Source: Pelosinus sp.
Lineage (GTDB): Bacteria; Bacillota; Negativicutes; Propionisporales; Propionisporaceae
Assembly: GCA_021372375.1 (NCBI GenBank)
Contig: JAJFUN010000062.1
Coordinates: 62,001 to 126,000, forward strand
Direction of reading: 5' to 3'
Length of the DNA: 64,000 nt
Position numbers and translations under genes: made by a program. This document shows, in pieces, positions 56,132 through 64,000 of this stretch. Below the pieces are notes generated by a model. The model was not told the DNA's origin, did no database searches, and was given only the letters and a program-made list of their open reading frames with translations. Within the stretch, counting starts at the first letter, position 1. Every line of letters starts with the position of its first letter.

Positions 56132-58012
56132 GTGTTTATTGCAGGTACATATGATGTAATTGTTGTTGGCGCCGGGCATGCCGGGTGTGAAGCAGCCTTG
56201 GCCCCAGCTAGAATGGGAGCAAAGACATTACTGACTACCCTAAATATGGATAATATTGCGTTGATGCCTTGTAATCCGGCTGTCGGCGGTCCGGCTAAAG
56301 GTCATTTGGTGCGCGAAATTGACGCTTTAGGCGGAGAGATGGGAATTAATACCGATCAGACCTGTATTCAAATGCGGATGCTTAATACCGGCAAAGGTCC
56401 GGCTGTACATGCCCTTCGTGCGCAGGCTGATAAACATTTATATCAGACTGTTATGAAGGAAACGCTTGAGCATCAAGAAAATCTTGATGTCAAGCAGCTG
56501 CTGATTGAAAAGATACTAATTGAAAATGGACGTGTCGCCGGTGTGCAGATTGAAACAGGTGAAGTCTATCAATGCCAGTGTGTAATTTTGGCGACCGGTA
56601 CGTATCTGCGCGGCAAAATCATTATTGGCGAAGTGGTATATTCAGGCGGGCCCAATGGGCAGCGTGCGGCAATGAATTTGACTGCTTCATTAGTCGATCT
56701 TGGTATCAGGCTGATGCGTTTTAAAACCGGCACACCGGCAAGAGTAGACCGCCGTTCGTTAGATTTTAGCAAGATGATTATTCAGCCAGGTGATGAAACG
56801 GTTCACAATTTTTCTTTTATGAGCGACATCAAAACAAGAGTGCAAGAGCCGTGCTGGCTTACTTATACTAATGAAGAAACCCATAATATTATCAGGGCTA
56901 ATCTGCATCGTGCACCCATGTATACCGGTCTTATTGAAGGAACAGGTCCTAGATACTGTCCGTCTATTGAGACAAAAATTGTGAGGTTTGCTGAAAAACA
57001 GGCGCATCAGCTCTTTATTGAGCCAGAAGGATTGCATACTAATGAAATGTATGTCCAGGGAATGTCAACTAGCTTGCCGATTGATGTGCAGTATGAGTTT
57101 TTACGTACAATTGCCGGCATGGAAAATGTTAAAATTATGCGGCCCGGATATGCGATTGAGTATGATTGTGTTGATCCCACACAGCTAAGGCCAACCTTAG
57201 AATTTAAGGATATTCCCGGTCTTTTTTCGGCCGGTCAGGCTAATGGTACTTCCGGTTATGAGGAAGCAGCGGCGCAGGGGCTTGTTGCTGGCATCAATGC
57301 GGCGCTTTGTATACAGGGTAAGGAGCCACTTGTTTTATCCCGCTCTGATGCGTATATCGGCGTGCTCATTGATGATTTGGTAACAAAAGGTACCAATGAG
57401 CCTTATCGTATTATGACGTCACGGGCCGAATACCGCTTGATTTTGCGACAGGATAATGCTGACTTGCGCTTGACGGAAAAAGGACGGCAAATTGGTTTGG
57501 TACAAGATGAACGATATGCCCGGTTTAGTAAAAAGCGGGATGCTATAAAGGAGATACTAACTCTGCTTAAAGAAACGCCAATTACGCCTGTGCCGGAGAT
57601 CCAAGCTAGACTTATTAAAATGGGAACAACTGAACTTAGGACAGGCAGCAATTTATATGATTTACTTAGGCGAACGGAAGTAAACTATGATAGTCTTTGT
57701 GAGCATTTTCATGTGCCGGAGTTACCATCAGGCGTCAAGGAGCAAGTTGAAATTGCGGTTAAGTACCAAGGATATATTCAAAAGCAGTTTGAGCAGGTTG
57801 CCAAAGCGCTTAGGCTTGAAGCGAAGAAATTGCCTGATAAGCTTGATTATGAAATGCTTAGTGGTTTATCACAGGAGGCCCAGCAAAAATTAAATGAAAT
57901 TAAACCTTTATCTGTGGGACAGGCTTCCCGTATTTCCGGGGTCTCACCAGCTGATATTTCCATCTTGATGGTATACTTAGAACAACAACGGCGCAGAGGT
58001 GAACTAGAATAA
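56132..58012 (+). CDS. mnmG: tRNA uridine-5-carboxymethylaminomethyl modification enzyme MnmG
   Basis: This FAD protein has 626 residues. It starts with the dinucleotide loop [17 protein letters not shown], then [24 protein letters not shown] and [21 protein letters not shown]. Also present are [28 protein letters not shown] and the C-terminal MnmE-interacting helical region ([39 protein letters not shown]). The start chosen is GTG 56132, 9 bases after GGAG; upstream in-frame ATG 56123 is too close to it. The stop overlaps the rsmG start as TAATG. Confidence 0.97.
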   Translation: MFIAGTYDVIVVGAGHAGCEAALAPARMGAKTLLTTLNMDNIALMPCNPAVGGPAKGHLVREIDALGGEMGINTDQTCIQMRMLNTGKGPAVHALRAQADKHLYQTVMKETLEHQENLDVKQLLIEKILIENGRVAGVQIETGEVYQCQCVILATGTYLRGKIIIGEVVYSGGPNGQRAAMNLTASLVDLGIRLMRFKTGTPARVDRRSLDFSKMIIQPGDETVHNFSFMSDIKTRVQEPCWLTYTNEETHNIIRANLHRAPMYTGLIEGTGPRYCPSIETKIVRFAEKQAHQLFIEPEGLHTNEMYVQGMSTSLPIDVQYEFLRTIAGMENVKIMRPGYAIEYDCVDPTQLRPTLEFKDIPGLFSAGQANGTSGYEEAAAQGLVAGINAALCIQGKEPLVLSRSDAYIGVLIDDLVTKGTNEPYRIMTSRAEYRLILRQDNADLRLTEKGRQIGLVQDERYARFSKKRDAIKEILTLLKETPITPVPEIQARLIKMGTTELRTGSNLYDLLRRTEVNYDSLCEHFHVPELPSGVKEQVEIAVKYQGYIQKQFEQVAKALRLEAKKLPDKLDYEMLSGLSQEAQQKLNEIKPLSVGQASRISGVSPADISILMVYLEQQRRRGELE

Positions 58013-58725
58013 TGTTTGCTGAATTTTTAAATAAGGCTGCTACAGAATACGGTATTAGTTTGTCTGATCAGCAGTCTGAGGCCTTTAAAGTCTATTATCA
58101 GTTATTAGTTGAATGGAATGAGCGCATAAATCTAACGGCAATTACCGCGCCGGAAGAAGTAGCTGTCAAGCATATGGTTGATTCGTTATCTTGTTATAAT
58201 GAAGAATTTTTTCCGCCTGGCAGTAGGGTTATTGATGTAGGCACAGGCGCTGGTTTTCCCGGTATTCCGTTAAAAATTTTTCGGACGGATATACAGCTAA
58301 CGCTCCTCGATTCTTTAAATAAGCGGCTAAATTTTTTAAAAGCTGTGACTGATTCGTTGGCGCTCGATCAAGTTGAGCTTATACATGCCAGGGCCGAAGA
58401 AGCAGGCCAGCGAAAAGGCTTACGTGAGCACTATCAGGTGGCTTTGTCACGGGCCGTGGCGCGGCTTAATGTTTTATGTGAATTATGTTTGCCGATGGTC
58501 GCAGTTGGCGGGCATTTTATTGCCTTAAAAGGGGCCCAGTTTGAACAGGAAATTGCGGAAGCTGAGCCAGCTCTTCAAATACTAGGGGGGAAAATTAGTA
58601 AGGTTATGCCTGTTAAACTGCCATTTATCGAAGATAGTCGGGCGGTTATTTATATAAAGAAGGTAAAACCTACGCCTCGTGCCTATCCGCGCCAGGCAGG
58701 TACGCCAGCAAAAAAACCACTTTAA
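58012..58725 (+). CDS. rsmG: 16S rRNA (guanine527-N7)-methyltransferase
   Basis: The protein has 237 residues. The SAM motif is VIDVGTGAGFPGIPLKI, followed by LLDSLNKRLNFLKAV and the family's YQVALSRAVARLNVLCELCLPMVAVGG. A basic, disordered tail (KPTPRAYPRQAGTPAKKPL) is normal for RsmG. It is translationally coupled to mnmG by a one-base overlap. It is followed by a repeat region before noc. Confidence 0.97.
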   Translation: MFAEFLNKAATEYGISLSDQQSEAFKVYYQLLVEWNERINLTAITAPEEVAVKHMVDSLSCYNEEFFPPGSRVIDVGTGAGFPGIPLKIFRTDIQLTLLDSLNKRLNFLKAVTDSLALDQVELIHARAEEAGQRKGLREHYQVALSRAVARLNVLCELCLPMVAVGGHFIALKGAQFEQEIAEAEPALQILGGKISKVMPVKLPFIEDSRAVIYIKKVKPTPRAYPRQAGTPAKKPL

Positions 58726-58790
58726 GGCTCTCCCTGCGAAGCTAGGTGTATCAATGGTTAGCGGGATTTAAAGAGTTATGTTTTTAAAAG

Positions 58791-58892
58791 TTCCCCTCTA
58801 GAGAGGGGTGCAAAGGCAAAATCCTGGTCTTAAGACCAAAGACTGCGCCAGCGGTTTTTCTTATAGTTTTAAAAACCTTAGGTTTTATTTAG
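58791..58892 (+). repeat. Composite repeat region before noc
   Basis: It starts with TTCCCCTCTAGAGAGGGG (58791-58810 shares its whole length with the terminal repeat at 22381), holds a perfect palindrome TGGTCTTAAGACCA (58825-58838), and ends with TTTCTTATAGTTTTAAAAACC-TTA-GGTTTTATTTA. The end part is the 3' third of the structured repeat seen at 53097 and 38217. Confidence 0.7.
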
Positions 58893-58950
58893 AGGAACTT
58901 GCTCATTTTTGACGAATACTACTAATAATATCCTGTAAGGCGGTGTGTTA

Positions 58951-59883
58951 ATGAAGAATTTGGCCAGATTTTTGGGGTTGGGATCGGATAAGCCAATAGA
59001 AGCAAATCAGGCTGAACAGACTCAAGATATGAAAGAAAATGCTCAGCCTAGCGTACCATTAAATATCGCAGAAGCGGACTTGACTAAAGCGCAGCAAGTC
59101 AGTTTTGTAAACATCGATAATATTGCTGCAAATCCCTTTCAGCCGCGCAAAAGCTTTCCTGATGAATCGCTTGCTGAGCTGTCCGCATCAATTAAGGAAT
59201 ATGGGGTAATTCAGCCACTTCTTGTCCGCCGGACTGTTTCAGATATTTTTGAACTGGTTGCTGGGGAACGGCGGCTGCGTGCTTCTAAATTGGCAGGGCT
59301 GCAAGAGGTTCCGGTTATTGTTAAGGAGTTCGGTGATAAAGAAATGGCCGAACTGGCGATGATTGAAAACTTACAGCGGGAGGATTTGCATTATCTAGAA
59401 GAAGCTGAAGGATTCCAGCATCTTATTGCAAATTTTGCGTTTACGCAAGAGGAATTGGCTCAGCGGATGGGGAAAAAACAATCCACCATTGCCAATAAGA
59501 TGCGTCTTCTCAGATTAGCGCCTGAAGTCAGAGCTGTGCTTAGAACAGAAAATTTGACAGAGCGTCATGCCAGATCGCTTTTAAAGCTCGAGGATACTGA
59601 AGTGCAGCTAAAGGCGCTTGATTGCGTACGAGAAAAGGGTCTTAATGTACGGGCTACGGAAGATTTAGTGGAAGAGATGCTAGATGAAATTTCTCGCGAA
59701 GGTTCAAAGAAAAAGGATGTACGGCAAAATTATGTCAAGGTAATAAAAGATGTACGGATATTTTTGAATACAATTAATCATGTTGTAGGCGAAATGAAAA
59801 AATCTGGCTTAAAGATTAAGGTGAAACAAGAGCAGGATGATGAGTTTATTGTCATCAATATGCGCATACCTAAACGAAAGTAG
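58951..59883 (+). CDS. noc: Nucleoid occlusion protein Noc (ParB family)
   Basis: The protein has 310 residues. The N-terminus MKNLARFLGLG is amphipathic and resembles the membrane-binding helix of Bacillus Noc. The ParB CTPase core shows NPFQPRKSF, ELVAGERRLRASKLAGL and MIENLQREDLHYLEEAEGF; the HTH is FTQEELAQRMGKKQSTIANKMRLLRL. Position after rsmG and before parA, where Firmicutes carry noc, supports this over ParB itself. TAAGGCGGTG precedes the ATG at 58951. No Noc or parS binding site was found in the window. Confidence 0.9.
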   Translation: MKNLARFLGLGSDKPIEANQAEQTQDMKENAQPSVPLNIAEADLTKAQQVSFVNIDNIAANPFQPRKSFPDESLAELSASIKEYGVIQPLLVRRTVSDIFELVAGERRLRASKLAGLQEVPVIVKEFGDKEMAELAMIENLQREDLHYLEEAEGFQHLIANFAFTQEELAQRMGKKQSTIANKMRLLRLAPEVRAVLRTENLTERHARSLLKLEDTEVQLKALDCVREKGLNVRATEDLVEEMLDEISREGSKKKDVRQNYVKVIKDVRIFLNTINHVVGEMKKSGLKIKVKQEQDDEFIVINMRIPKRK

Positions 59884-59979
59884 GGCGGTTGTGCCTAGAA
59901 AATAGAATAGTATATTGTGTTGAAATGATAGGGCGGTCGTAAATTTGTATTGTTATGTAATTTATTAGATTATTTTGTA

Positions 59980-60140
59980 GAATTGCGGCGCCTGAGGTAA
60001 GCTTTAATTTTGCTGATTATCAACGGCTTTTGGCTATTTTAAATCTGAAGGGGTGGGCGTCGGCTGTTATTCAGGAAGTAATGGTTAAGTCACAAGAAAT
60101 AACCTCAGCAGCAGCTATGCTGGTTAGTAGCCAGAAGTAA
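59980..60140 (+). pseudogene. Coding-like remnant without start codon
   Basis: Between noc and the shared terminator one frame stays open for about 55 codons and reads AAPEVSFNFADYQRLLAILN then WASAVIQEVMVKSQEITSA, ending SSQK and a stop. The helix-like composition resembles real protein, but there is no ATG or ribosome-binding site at its head (an internal ATG is at 60083). The rest of the 320-base gap (59884-59979) has two GGGCGGT strings and nothing else. Confidence 0.3.
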
Positions 60141-60163
60141 GCATTATACTTTAAATAATATAG

Positions 60164-60197
60164 AAAATGGGTGTCTCACACGAGACACCCATTTTTT
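60164..60197. terminator. Bidirectional terminator between noc side and metH
   Basis: AAAATGGGTGTCTC pairs with GAGACACCCATTTT around a 4-base loop; T-runs lie on both sides. Confidence 0.9.
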
Positions 60198-60205
60198 TAT
60201 CTCAT

Positions 60206-62584
60206 TTAAGCCTTTCCAAGCAGTTCCTTGGCTTTATTAACAGCTGCTACTCCATCAGGTGCATAGGCGTTTGCGCCGGCCTGCTTGGCGTATTCTTCTG
60301 TCAGTACGGCGCCGCCGACAATAATGGATGCTTTAGAGCCGGCAGCTTTAAGGGCGGCGATGGTATGGTCTATTTGCGGCAGGGTAGTAGTCATAAGTGC
60401 ACAAAGACCAACAATCGAGGCATTATGTGCAGCCGCTTCTTTGACAATTGTTGCTGCATCAACATCTTTACCTAAGTCAATAATTTCAAAGCCGTTATTT
60501 TCCATCAAGGCGGCTACAATATTTTTGCCCAAGTCATGTATGTCGCCTTTGACAGTTGCTAGGATTACTGTGCCTAACTTGTCAGATTTTTGATTAGGCA
60601 GTACTTCTTTTATGGTTTGGAAGGCTGCACGCATAGTTTCTGCTGCCAATAATACCTGTGGTAAAAAGACACGGCCTGTGCCAAAGTCCTTGCCAATTTC
60701 GTTCATGGCTGCAGTTAAGGCCTCTTCCGTTATTTCTACCGAGCTGTGTCCTTCAGCTAGTGCCTGCCTAATAAGCGGTACGACAGCTTCTTTTTCACCG
60801 TGCAGTACTGTTTGGCGAATTGCTGCAAAAATGTCAGCGGGTTTGCTTGAGGCAGTTCTTGTTACTGTTTCGGTATCATTTGCCGGTGCATACCGTATGC
60901 TGTAATTTTTTCCACTAGCATCATGCCCGTTAATTACTGCAGCAGCAGCTAAAATGTCTTGCATAGTTTTATCATAGGGGTTAAGTATCGGTGCATCAAG
61001 GCCGCTGGCAATTGACATGGCGCAAAAAGCGGAATTTAACAAATCGCGGCGGGGCAGGCCATAGGAAATATTACTAAGGCCCATTGTTGACGGATAGCCA
61101 AATTGCTCGCGATATAGCTTTAAGGTATGTAACGTTTCTTTAGCGGCAGCTGAGTTAGCAGCAACCGTCATAACAAGGGCGTCAAGCACAAAGTCTTGCG
61201 GTCGCATTCCTTGGGTGATGGCTTTGGCGGTAATTTCTTTGATAATGGCTACACGTTCTTCGGCAGTAGCCGGCACGCCGCCTGGGGCAATAGGCAGACA
61301 AAGGATTGCCGCTCCATACTTTTTAGCTAGTGGTAAAAAGCTTTCTAGACGCTCGGGTTCTGCACTTACCGAATTTATCAGGGCGCGGCCAGGATAGGCT
61401 TTAAGACCGGCTTCAAGGGCTGCAGGATCTGTTGTATCAATGGCCAGTGGTGCATCAACAAGCGTAGATAATTCCTCAATTGCTTTTTGCATGGCTGCTG
61501 TTTGATCTATACCTGGTACACCCATGTTTACGTCAAGGATACTGGCGCCTGCCTCCAGCTGGGCTATTGCTTCCTGTTTTACTTTGATAAAATGTCCTTC
61601 GCGAATATCCGCAGCCAGCGCCTTGCGGCCAGTAGGATTAATGCGTTCACCAATAATGGTGGTGGGAAAATCTTTACCCAGATAAATAGTTTTGCTGCGG
61701 CTGGTTATAGCAGTATGCAGTCTAATCATTTCTCGGGCAGCAGGTCTTTTATTTTCGCAGGCTTTTTTTATGTTGGCAATGTGTTTAGGCGTTGTACCGC
61801 AGCAGCCGCCAACATAGGTTGCCCCTGCTGCAATCAGTTTTTCGGCCCAGCTGCCCATTTCTGCCGGAGTCATGGGAAATAAAGTTTTCCCATCAATTAG
61901 TTCCGGCATACCGGCATTTGGCTGAATACTAATGGGTAGGGTTGTGGAACTTGCTAATTCTTTTACAATCGGCAGCATTTGCGCCGGCCCTAATGAGCAG
62001 TTTGCCCCAATAATGTTTGCTCCCATTGCTTCGAGGATAATGGCAGCCGTTTTGGGATCTGTACCTGTAAGTGTACGGCCGTCTGCACCGTAGGAAAGCT
62101 GGCAGATAATTGGTTTATTGGTAGCAGCTTTGGCAGCTAGCAGTGCGGCCCTCATTTCTTGTATATCAATCATTGTTTCAATAATAATAAAATCTACGCC
62201 GGCTTTGCTGAGAGCCGTAATTTGTTCAAGGTATACGTCATAGGCGGTATCAAAATCCAATTCGCCTAAAGGTTTAACTAATTTTCCTGTCGAACTTACT
62301 GAACCTGCTATTTTTGTTGTTGGGCCGCAAGCTTTTTTGGCAGCTTGTACAGCAGCGGTATTTAGCTCTGCTACTTTAGCTGATAAGCCATAATGGCTAA
62401 GTTTAATCCGGTTCGCGCCAAATGTATTTGTTTCAATAATATCTGCGCCGCTCAAAACGTATGCCCGGTGAACGGCTATTACCTTTTCCGGCTGTTCGAT
62501 ATTCCATTGTTCAGGGCAATAGCCAGCAGGCAAGCCGGCTGCCTGCAGCATTGTTCCCATTGCTCCGTCAAAAACATGAATCAT
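60206..62584 (-). CDS. metH: Cobalamin-dependent methionine synthase lacking the reactivation domain
   Basis: The protein has 792 residues. The homocysteine-binding domain (1-290) carries zinc cysteines in IIGANCSLGPAQM and GGCCGTTPKHI. A pterin-binding domain follows (about 310-560; GERINPTGRKALA, ASILDVNMGVPGID). Then come a B12 cap and the cobalamin domain with KGDIHDLGKNIVAALMENNGFEIIDLG (lower axial His). It transfers methyl from methyltetrahydrofolate to homocysteine. The C-terminal SAM-binding domain of E. coli MetH is absent here but is encoded by the gene 4 bases upstream, as in Thermotoga-type split enzymes. Confidence 0.94.
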   Translation of the reverse strand: MIHVFDGAMGTMLQAAGLPAGYCPEQWNIEQPEKVIAVHRAYVLSGADIIETNTFGANRIKLSHYGLSAKVAELNTAAVQAAKKACGPTTKIAGSVSSTGKLVKPLGELDFDTAYDVYLEQITALSKAGVDFIIIETMIDIQEMRAALLAAKAATNKPIICQLSYGADGRTLTGTDPKTAAIILEAMGANIIGANCSLGPAQMLPIVKELASSTTLPISIQPNAGMPELIDGKTLFPMTPAEMGSWAEKLIAAGATYVGGCCGTTPKHIANIKKACENKRPAAREMIRLHTAITSRSKTIYLGKDFPTTIIGERINPTGRKALAADIREGHFIKVKQEAIAQLEAGASILDVNMGVPGIDQTAAMQKAIEELSTLVDAPLAIDTTDPAALEAGLKAYPGRALINSVSAEPERLESFLPLAKKYGAAILCLPIAPGGVPATAEERVAIIKEITAKAITQGMRPQDFVLDALVMTVAANSAAAKETLHTLKLYREQFGYPSTMGLSNISYGLPRRDLLNSAFCAMSIASGLDAPILNPYDKTMQDILAAAAVINGHDASGKNYSIRYAPANDTETVTRTASSKPADIFAAIRQTVLHGEKEAVVPLIRQALAEGHSSVEITEEALTAAMNEIGKDFGTGRVFLPQVLLAAETMRAAFQTIKEVLPNQKSDKLGTVILATVKGDIHDLGKNIVAALMENNGFEIIDLGKDVDAATIVKEAAAHNASIVGLCALMTTTLPQIDHTIAALKAAGSKASIIVGGAVLTEEYAKQAGANAYAPDGVAAVNKAKELLGKA

Positions 62585-62588
62585 TAAA

Positions 62589-63275
62589 TTAAATCTCCTT
62601 TCGGGCTAAACAATTTATTTTATTGCAGCTATGACAGGTATTAGTCTGGCACACTTCTATAGTACCTGATGGTACAAAGCCAATTAAAGCGGTTATTGAT
62701 TTTCTCGGAAAAAGCATAGCCGAAGCTGTGGCCGAGACATTAATTTCCTTAGCATTTGCTAAGGCTAAAATGTCAGGCTGCACTGTTACTTTAAAGTCAT
62801 TATAACCGGGGCTAAAACGTTTGGTTATCTGACACCCAAGCTTAGCGGCTTCATGTTCAATTAGCTTAGCTGCTTGGTCGGCTGCAGCCTCTACAGCGGT
62901 AGTGCCGGCAGCGTCGAGCAGAAGACCTTTTGTATATTCCCCTTTGGTAAAATAATTAGTGGTCTCGTCTTCTAATATACTGCCGATTGTCACGGCAAGT
63001 ACAGCAGTATAAACCGATGCTGACAAATGTTTTCTAACCGATGCTCCTTGCAAGGTAAGCGCTGGTATAGCATTAATTGCCGCAGTTTTAGTAGTATAAG
63101 GGTATACTTGCCATATTGCCTTGGGTACTGCTAAAATGCGTGCCTGGCTGCAGGTTTTTTGGAGCATAGTATTTGAAAAACCAAAATTTTGATGAAGACC
63201 GGCATAACGTTTGATTTCAGATATATCTAAATTAGATAGTATGGGATTATAGGCAGGCGTAATTACCACCTCCAT
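62589..63275 (-). CDS. Methionine synthase reactivation-domain protein
   Basis: The protein has 228 residues and matches the Vitamin-B12-dependent methionine synthase activation domain. It has EIKRYAGLHQ, a mid region with DAAGTTAVEAAADQAAKLIEHEA and RFSPGYNDFKVTVQPDI (SAM contact region, like the RFSPGY/RxxxGY motif of MetH), and a terminal CHSCNKINCLARKE Cys motif. As a free protein it would re-methylate oxidised cobalamin on the neighbouring enzyme using SAM and an electron donor. It overlaps no gene and is co-transcribed with metH (4-base gap), head-on to replication. Confidence 0.9.
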   Translation of the reverse strand: MEVVITPAYNPILSNLDISEIKRYAGLHQNFGFSNTMLQKTCSQARILAVPKAIWQVYPYTTKTAAINAIPALTLQGASVRKHLSASVYTAVLAVTIGSILEDETTNYFTKGEYTKGLLLDAAGTTAVEAAADQAAKLIEHEAAKLGCQITKRFSPGYNDFKVTVQPDILALANAKEINVSATASAMLFPRKSITALIGFVPSGTIEVCQTNTCHSCNKINCLARKEI

Positions 63276-63391
63276 ATATTTTACCTAAAATACCATGTCT
63301 ATTGGCAAACTGTCAAGCAATCCTAATTTTTTGGCAAAATCCATACTTGATTGATTAGTATTACATTATAAGCAGGAGATTATCATGATAA

Positions 63392-63405
63392 TGTTGAATT
63401 CAACA
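63392..63405. promoter_or_regulatory. Palindrome TGTTGAATTCAACA upstream of parA
   Basis: This perfect 14-base dyad lies next to another (TATCATGATA, 63381-63390) in the divergent promoter region of the metH pair and parA. It is a candidate binding site of an unidentified regulator. Confidence 0.4.
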
Positions 63406-63503
63406 CAGATAAATTCATTGAACTGTTTTTATGAATGAAAGCGTTTTAAATAGCTGATTGGCGTCTTTCGATAGATAGTTCGGCTAGATATGGGGTGAAA
63501 CTT

Positions 63504-64000
63504 GTGGTAAAGGTGATTGCGATTGCCAATCAAAAAGGTGGAGTTGGTAAAACCACTACATCGGTTAATTTGAGTGCCTGTTTGGCAGAGCTCGGTAAAA
63601 AAGTCTTGTTGATAGATATTGATCCTCAAGGTAATTCTACCAGTGGGTTCGGAATTAGTAAAGCAGATATTAAACGGTCGACCTATGATGTGCTGGTTAA
63701 TGATGTGTCGGTCGAGGCTGCGGTAGTTGATACGATGGTTGACAATCTTAAATTGTTGCCGGCTACTATTCAGTTAGCCGGAGCTGAAATTGAATTAGTT
63801 TCAATTATGTCGCGGGAAACCAAACTAAAGCGGGCGATTGATAAAATAAAATATGCTTATGATTATGTTATGATTGATTGTCCGCCGTCGCTTGGCATGT
63901 TGACAATTAATTCTCTAACAGCAGCTAACTCAGTATTGGTGCCAATTCAGTGTGAGTTTTATGCACTTGAAGGGTTAACGCAGCTGATGAATACTGTTTC
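63504..64000 (+). CDS. parA: ParA/Soj chromosome partitioning ATPase (partial)
   Basis: The gene runs off the right edge, leaving 165 residues. The deviant Walker A is [37 protein letters not shown] and [20 protein letters not shown] give the Walker A' and B motifs, and [18 protein letters not shown] follows. The start is a GTG with GGGGTGA 5 bases upstream. In Firmicutes it lies between noc and parB; parB is expected just outside the window. Dimeric ATP-bound Soj also acts on DnaA in Bacillus. Confidence 0.96.
   Translation, partial: MVKVIAIANQKGGVGKTTTSVNLSACLAELGKKVLLIDIDPQGNSTSGFGISKADIKRSTYDVLVNDVSVEAAVVDTMVDNLKLLPATIQLAGAEIELVSIMSRETKLKRAIDKIKYAYDYVMIDCPPSLGMLTINSLTAANSVLVPIQCEFYALEGLTQLMNTV

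Noticed and set aside
63276-63503. SAM or cobalamin riboswitch upstream of the methionine synthase pair
   Set aside because: No conserved riboswitch core could be read on the minus strand; only two short palindromes are present.
58726-64000. parS (TGTTTCACGTGAAACA) or Noc-binding sites
   Set aside because: None seen by eye here or near oriC. The GTGAAAC string at about 7966 is part of a GGGGACAG repeat and lacks the dyad.

Overview
The window is a low-GC chromosomal segment around the replication origin of an endospore-forming bacterium with an outer membrane. It most likely belongs to the Negativicutes, close to Sporomusaceae. Three things point there: the Firmicutes origin gene order (remB, dciA-like, recF, yaaA, dnaN, dnaA / rpmH, rnpA, yidD, yidC, jag, mnmE, mnmG, rsmG, noc, parA); a cotJABC spore-coat operon; and genes that need an outer membrane (a TolC-family channel with an RND pump, and a small beta-barrel protein ending in Phe). 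The assignment is inferred from gene content; no rRNA gene is present.

Layout. 1-10.2 kb: the 5' part of a soluble chemoreceptor with a Rossmann-like N-terminus, a tetR-mfp-rnd-tolC efflux operon, a MarR regulator, a second soluble chemoreceptor, and decayed remnants including a chemoreceptor 3' fragment. 10.2-17.5 kb: a DhaS-like regulator with aldA, a MATE transporter pseudogene, a nitroreductase, a divergent LysR/ketopantoate-reductase pair, and cotJABC. 17.5-22.3 kb: galK-galE-galT-galR. 22.5-34.4 kb: PspC, FtsW/SpoVE-type SEDS protein, a beta-propeller, a DUF2935 protein, a secreted Arg/Glu/His-rich protein, trmB with an AcoR-like regulator, an outer-membrane barrel, a metallo-beta-lactamase-fold enzyme, an Lrp regulator, a MalY-type lyase, a VOC protein and a lipoprotein cyclophilin. 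34.4-46.4 kb: gyrA, a PAS histidine kinase, TSUP, LysR and MFS genes, a polysaccharide deacetylase, murI, an FMN 2-hydroxyacid enzyme and gyrB. 46.4-52.3 kb: initiation and repair genes and oriC. 52.3-64 kb: the rpmH-to-parA arm, interrupted between noc and parA by a methionine synthase and its separate reactivation protein on the opposite strand.

Most genes left of oriC are on the minus strand and most to the right are on the plus strand, so they run with replication forks leaving about 51.8-52.2 kb. DnaA-box clusters lie on both sides of dnaA. A promoter matching both consensus hexamers with a 17-base spacer drives rpmH.

Small dispersed repeats are common. They include a family of about 105 bp with a conserved foldable structure (38.2, 53.1 and partly 58.9 kb), hairpins carrying GGGGACAG, CCCCTCTAGAGAGGGG elements, and three near-identical CAGGCTGACTAG terminator hairpins between 13 and 16 kb. 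I see no insertion sequence, prophage, CRISPR array, tRNA or rRNA.
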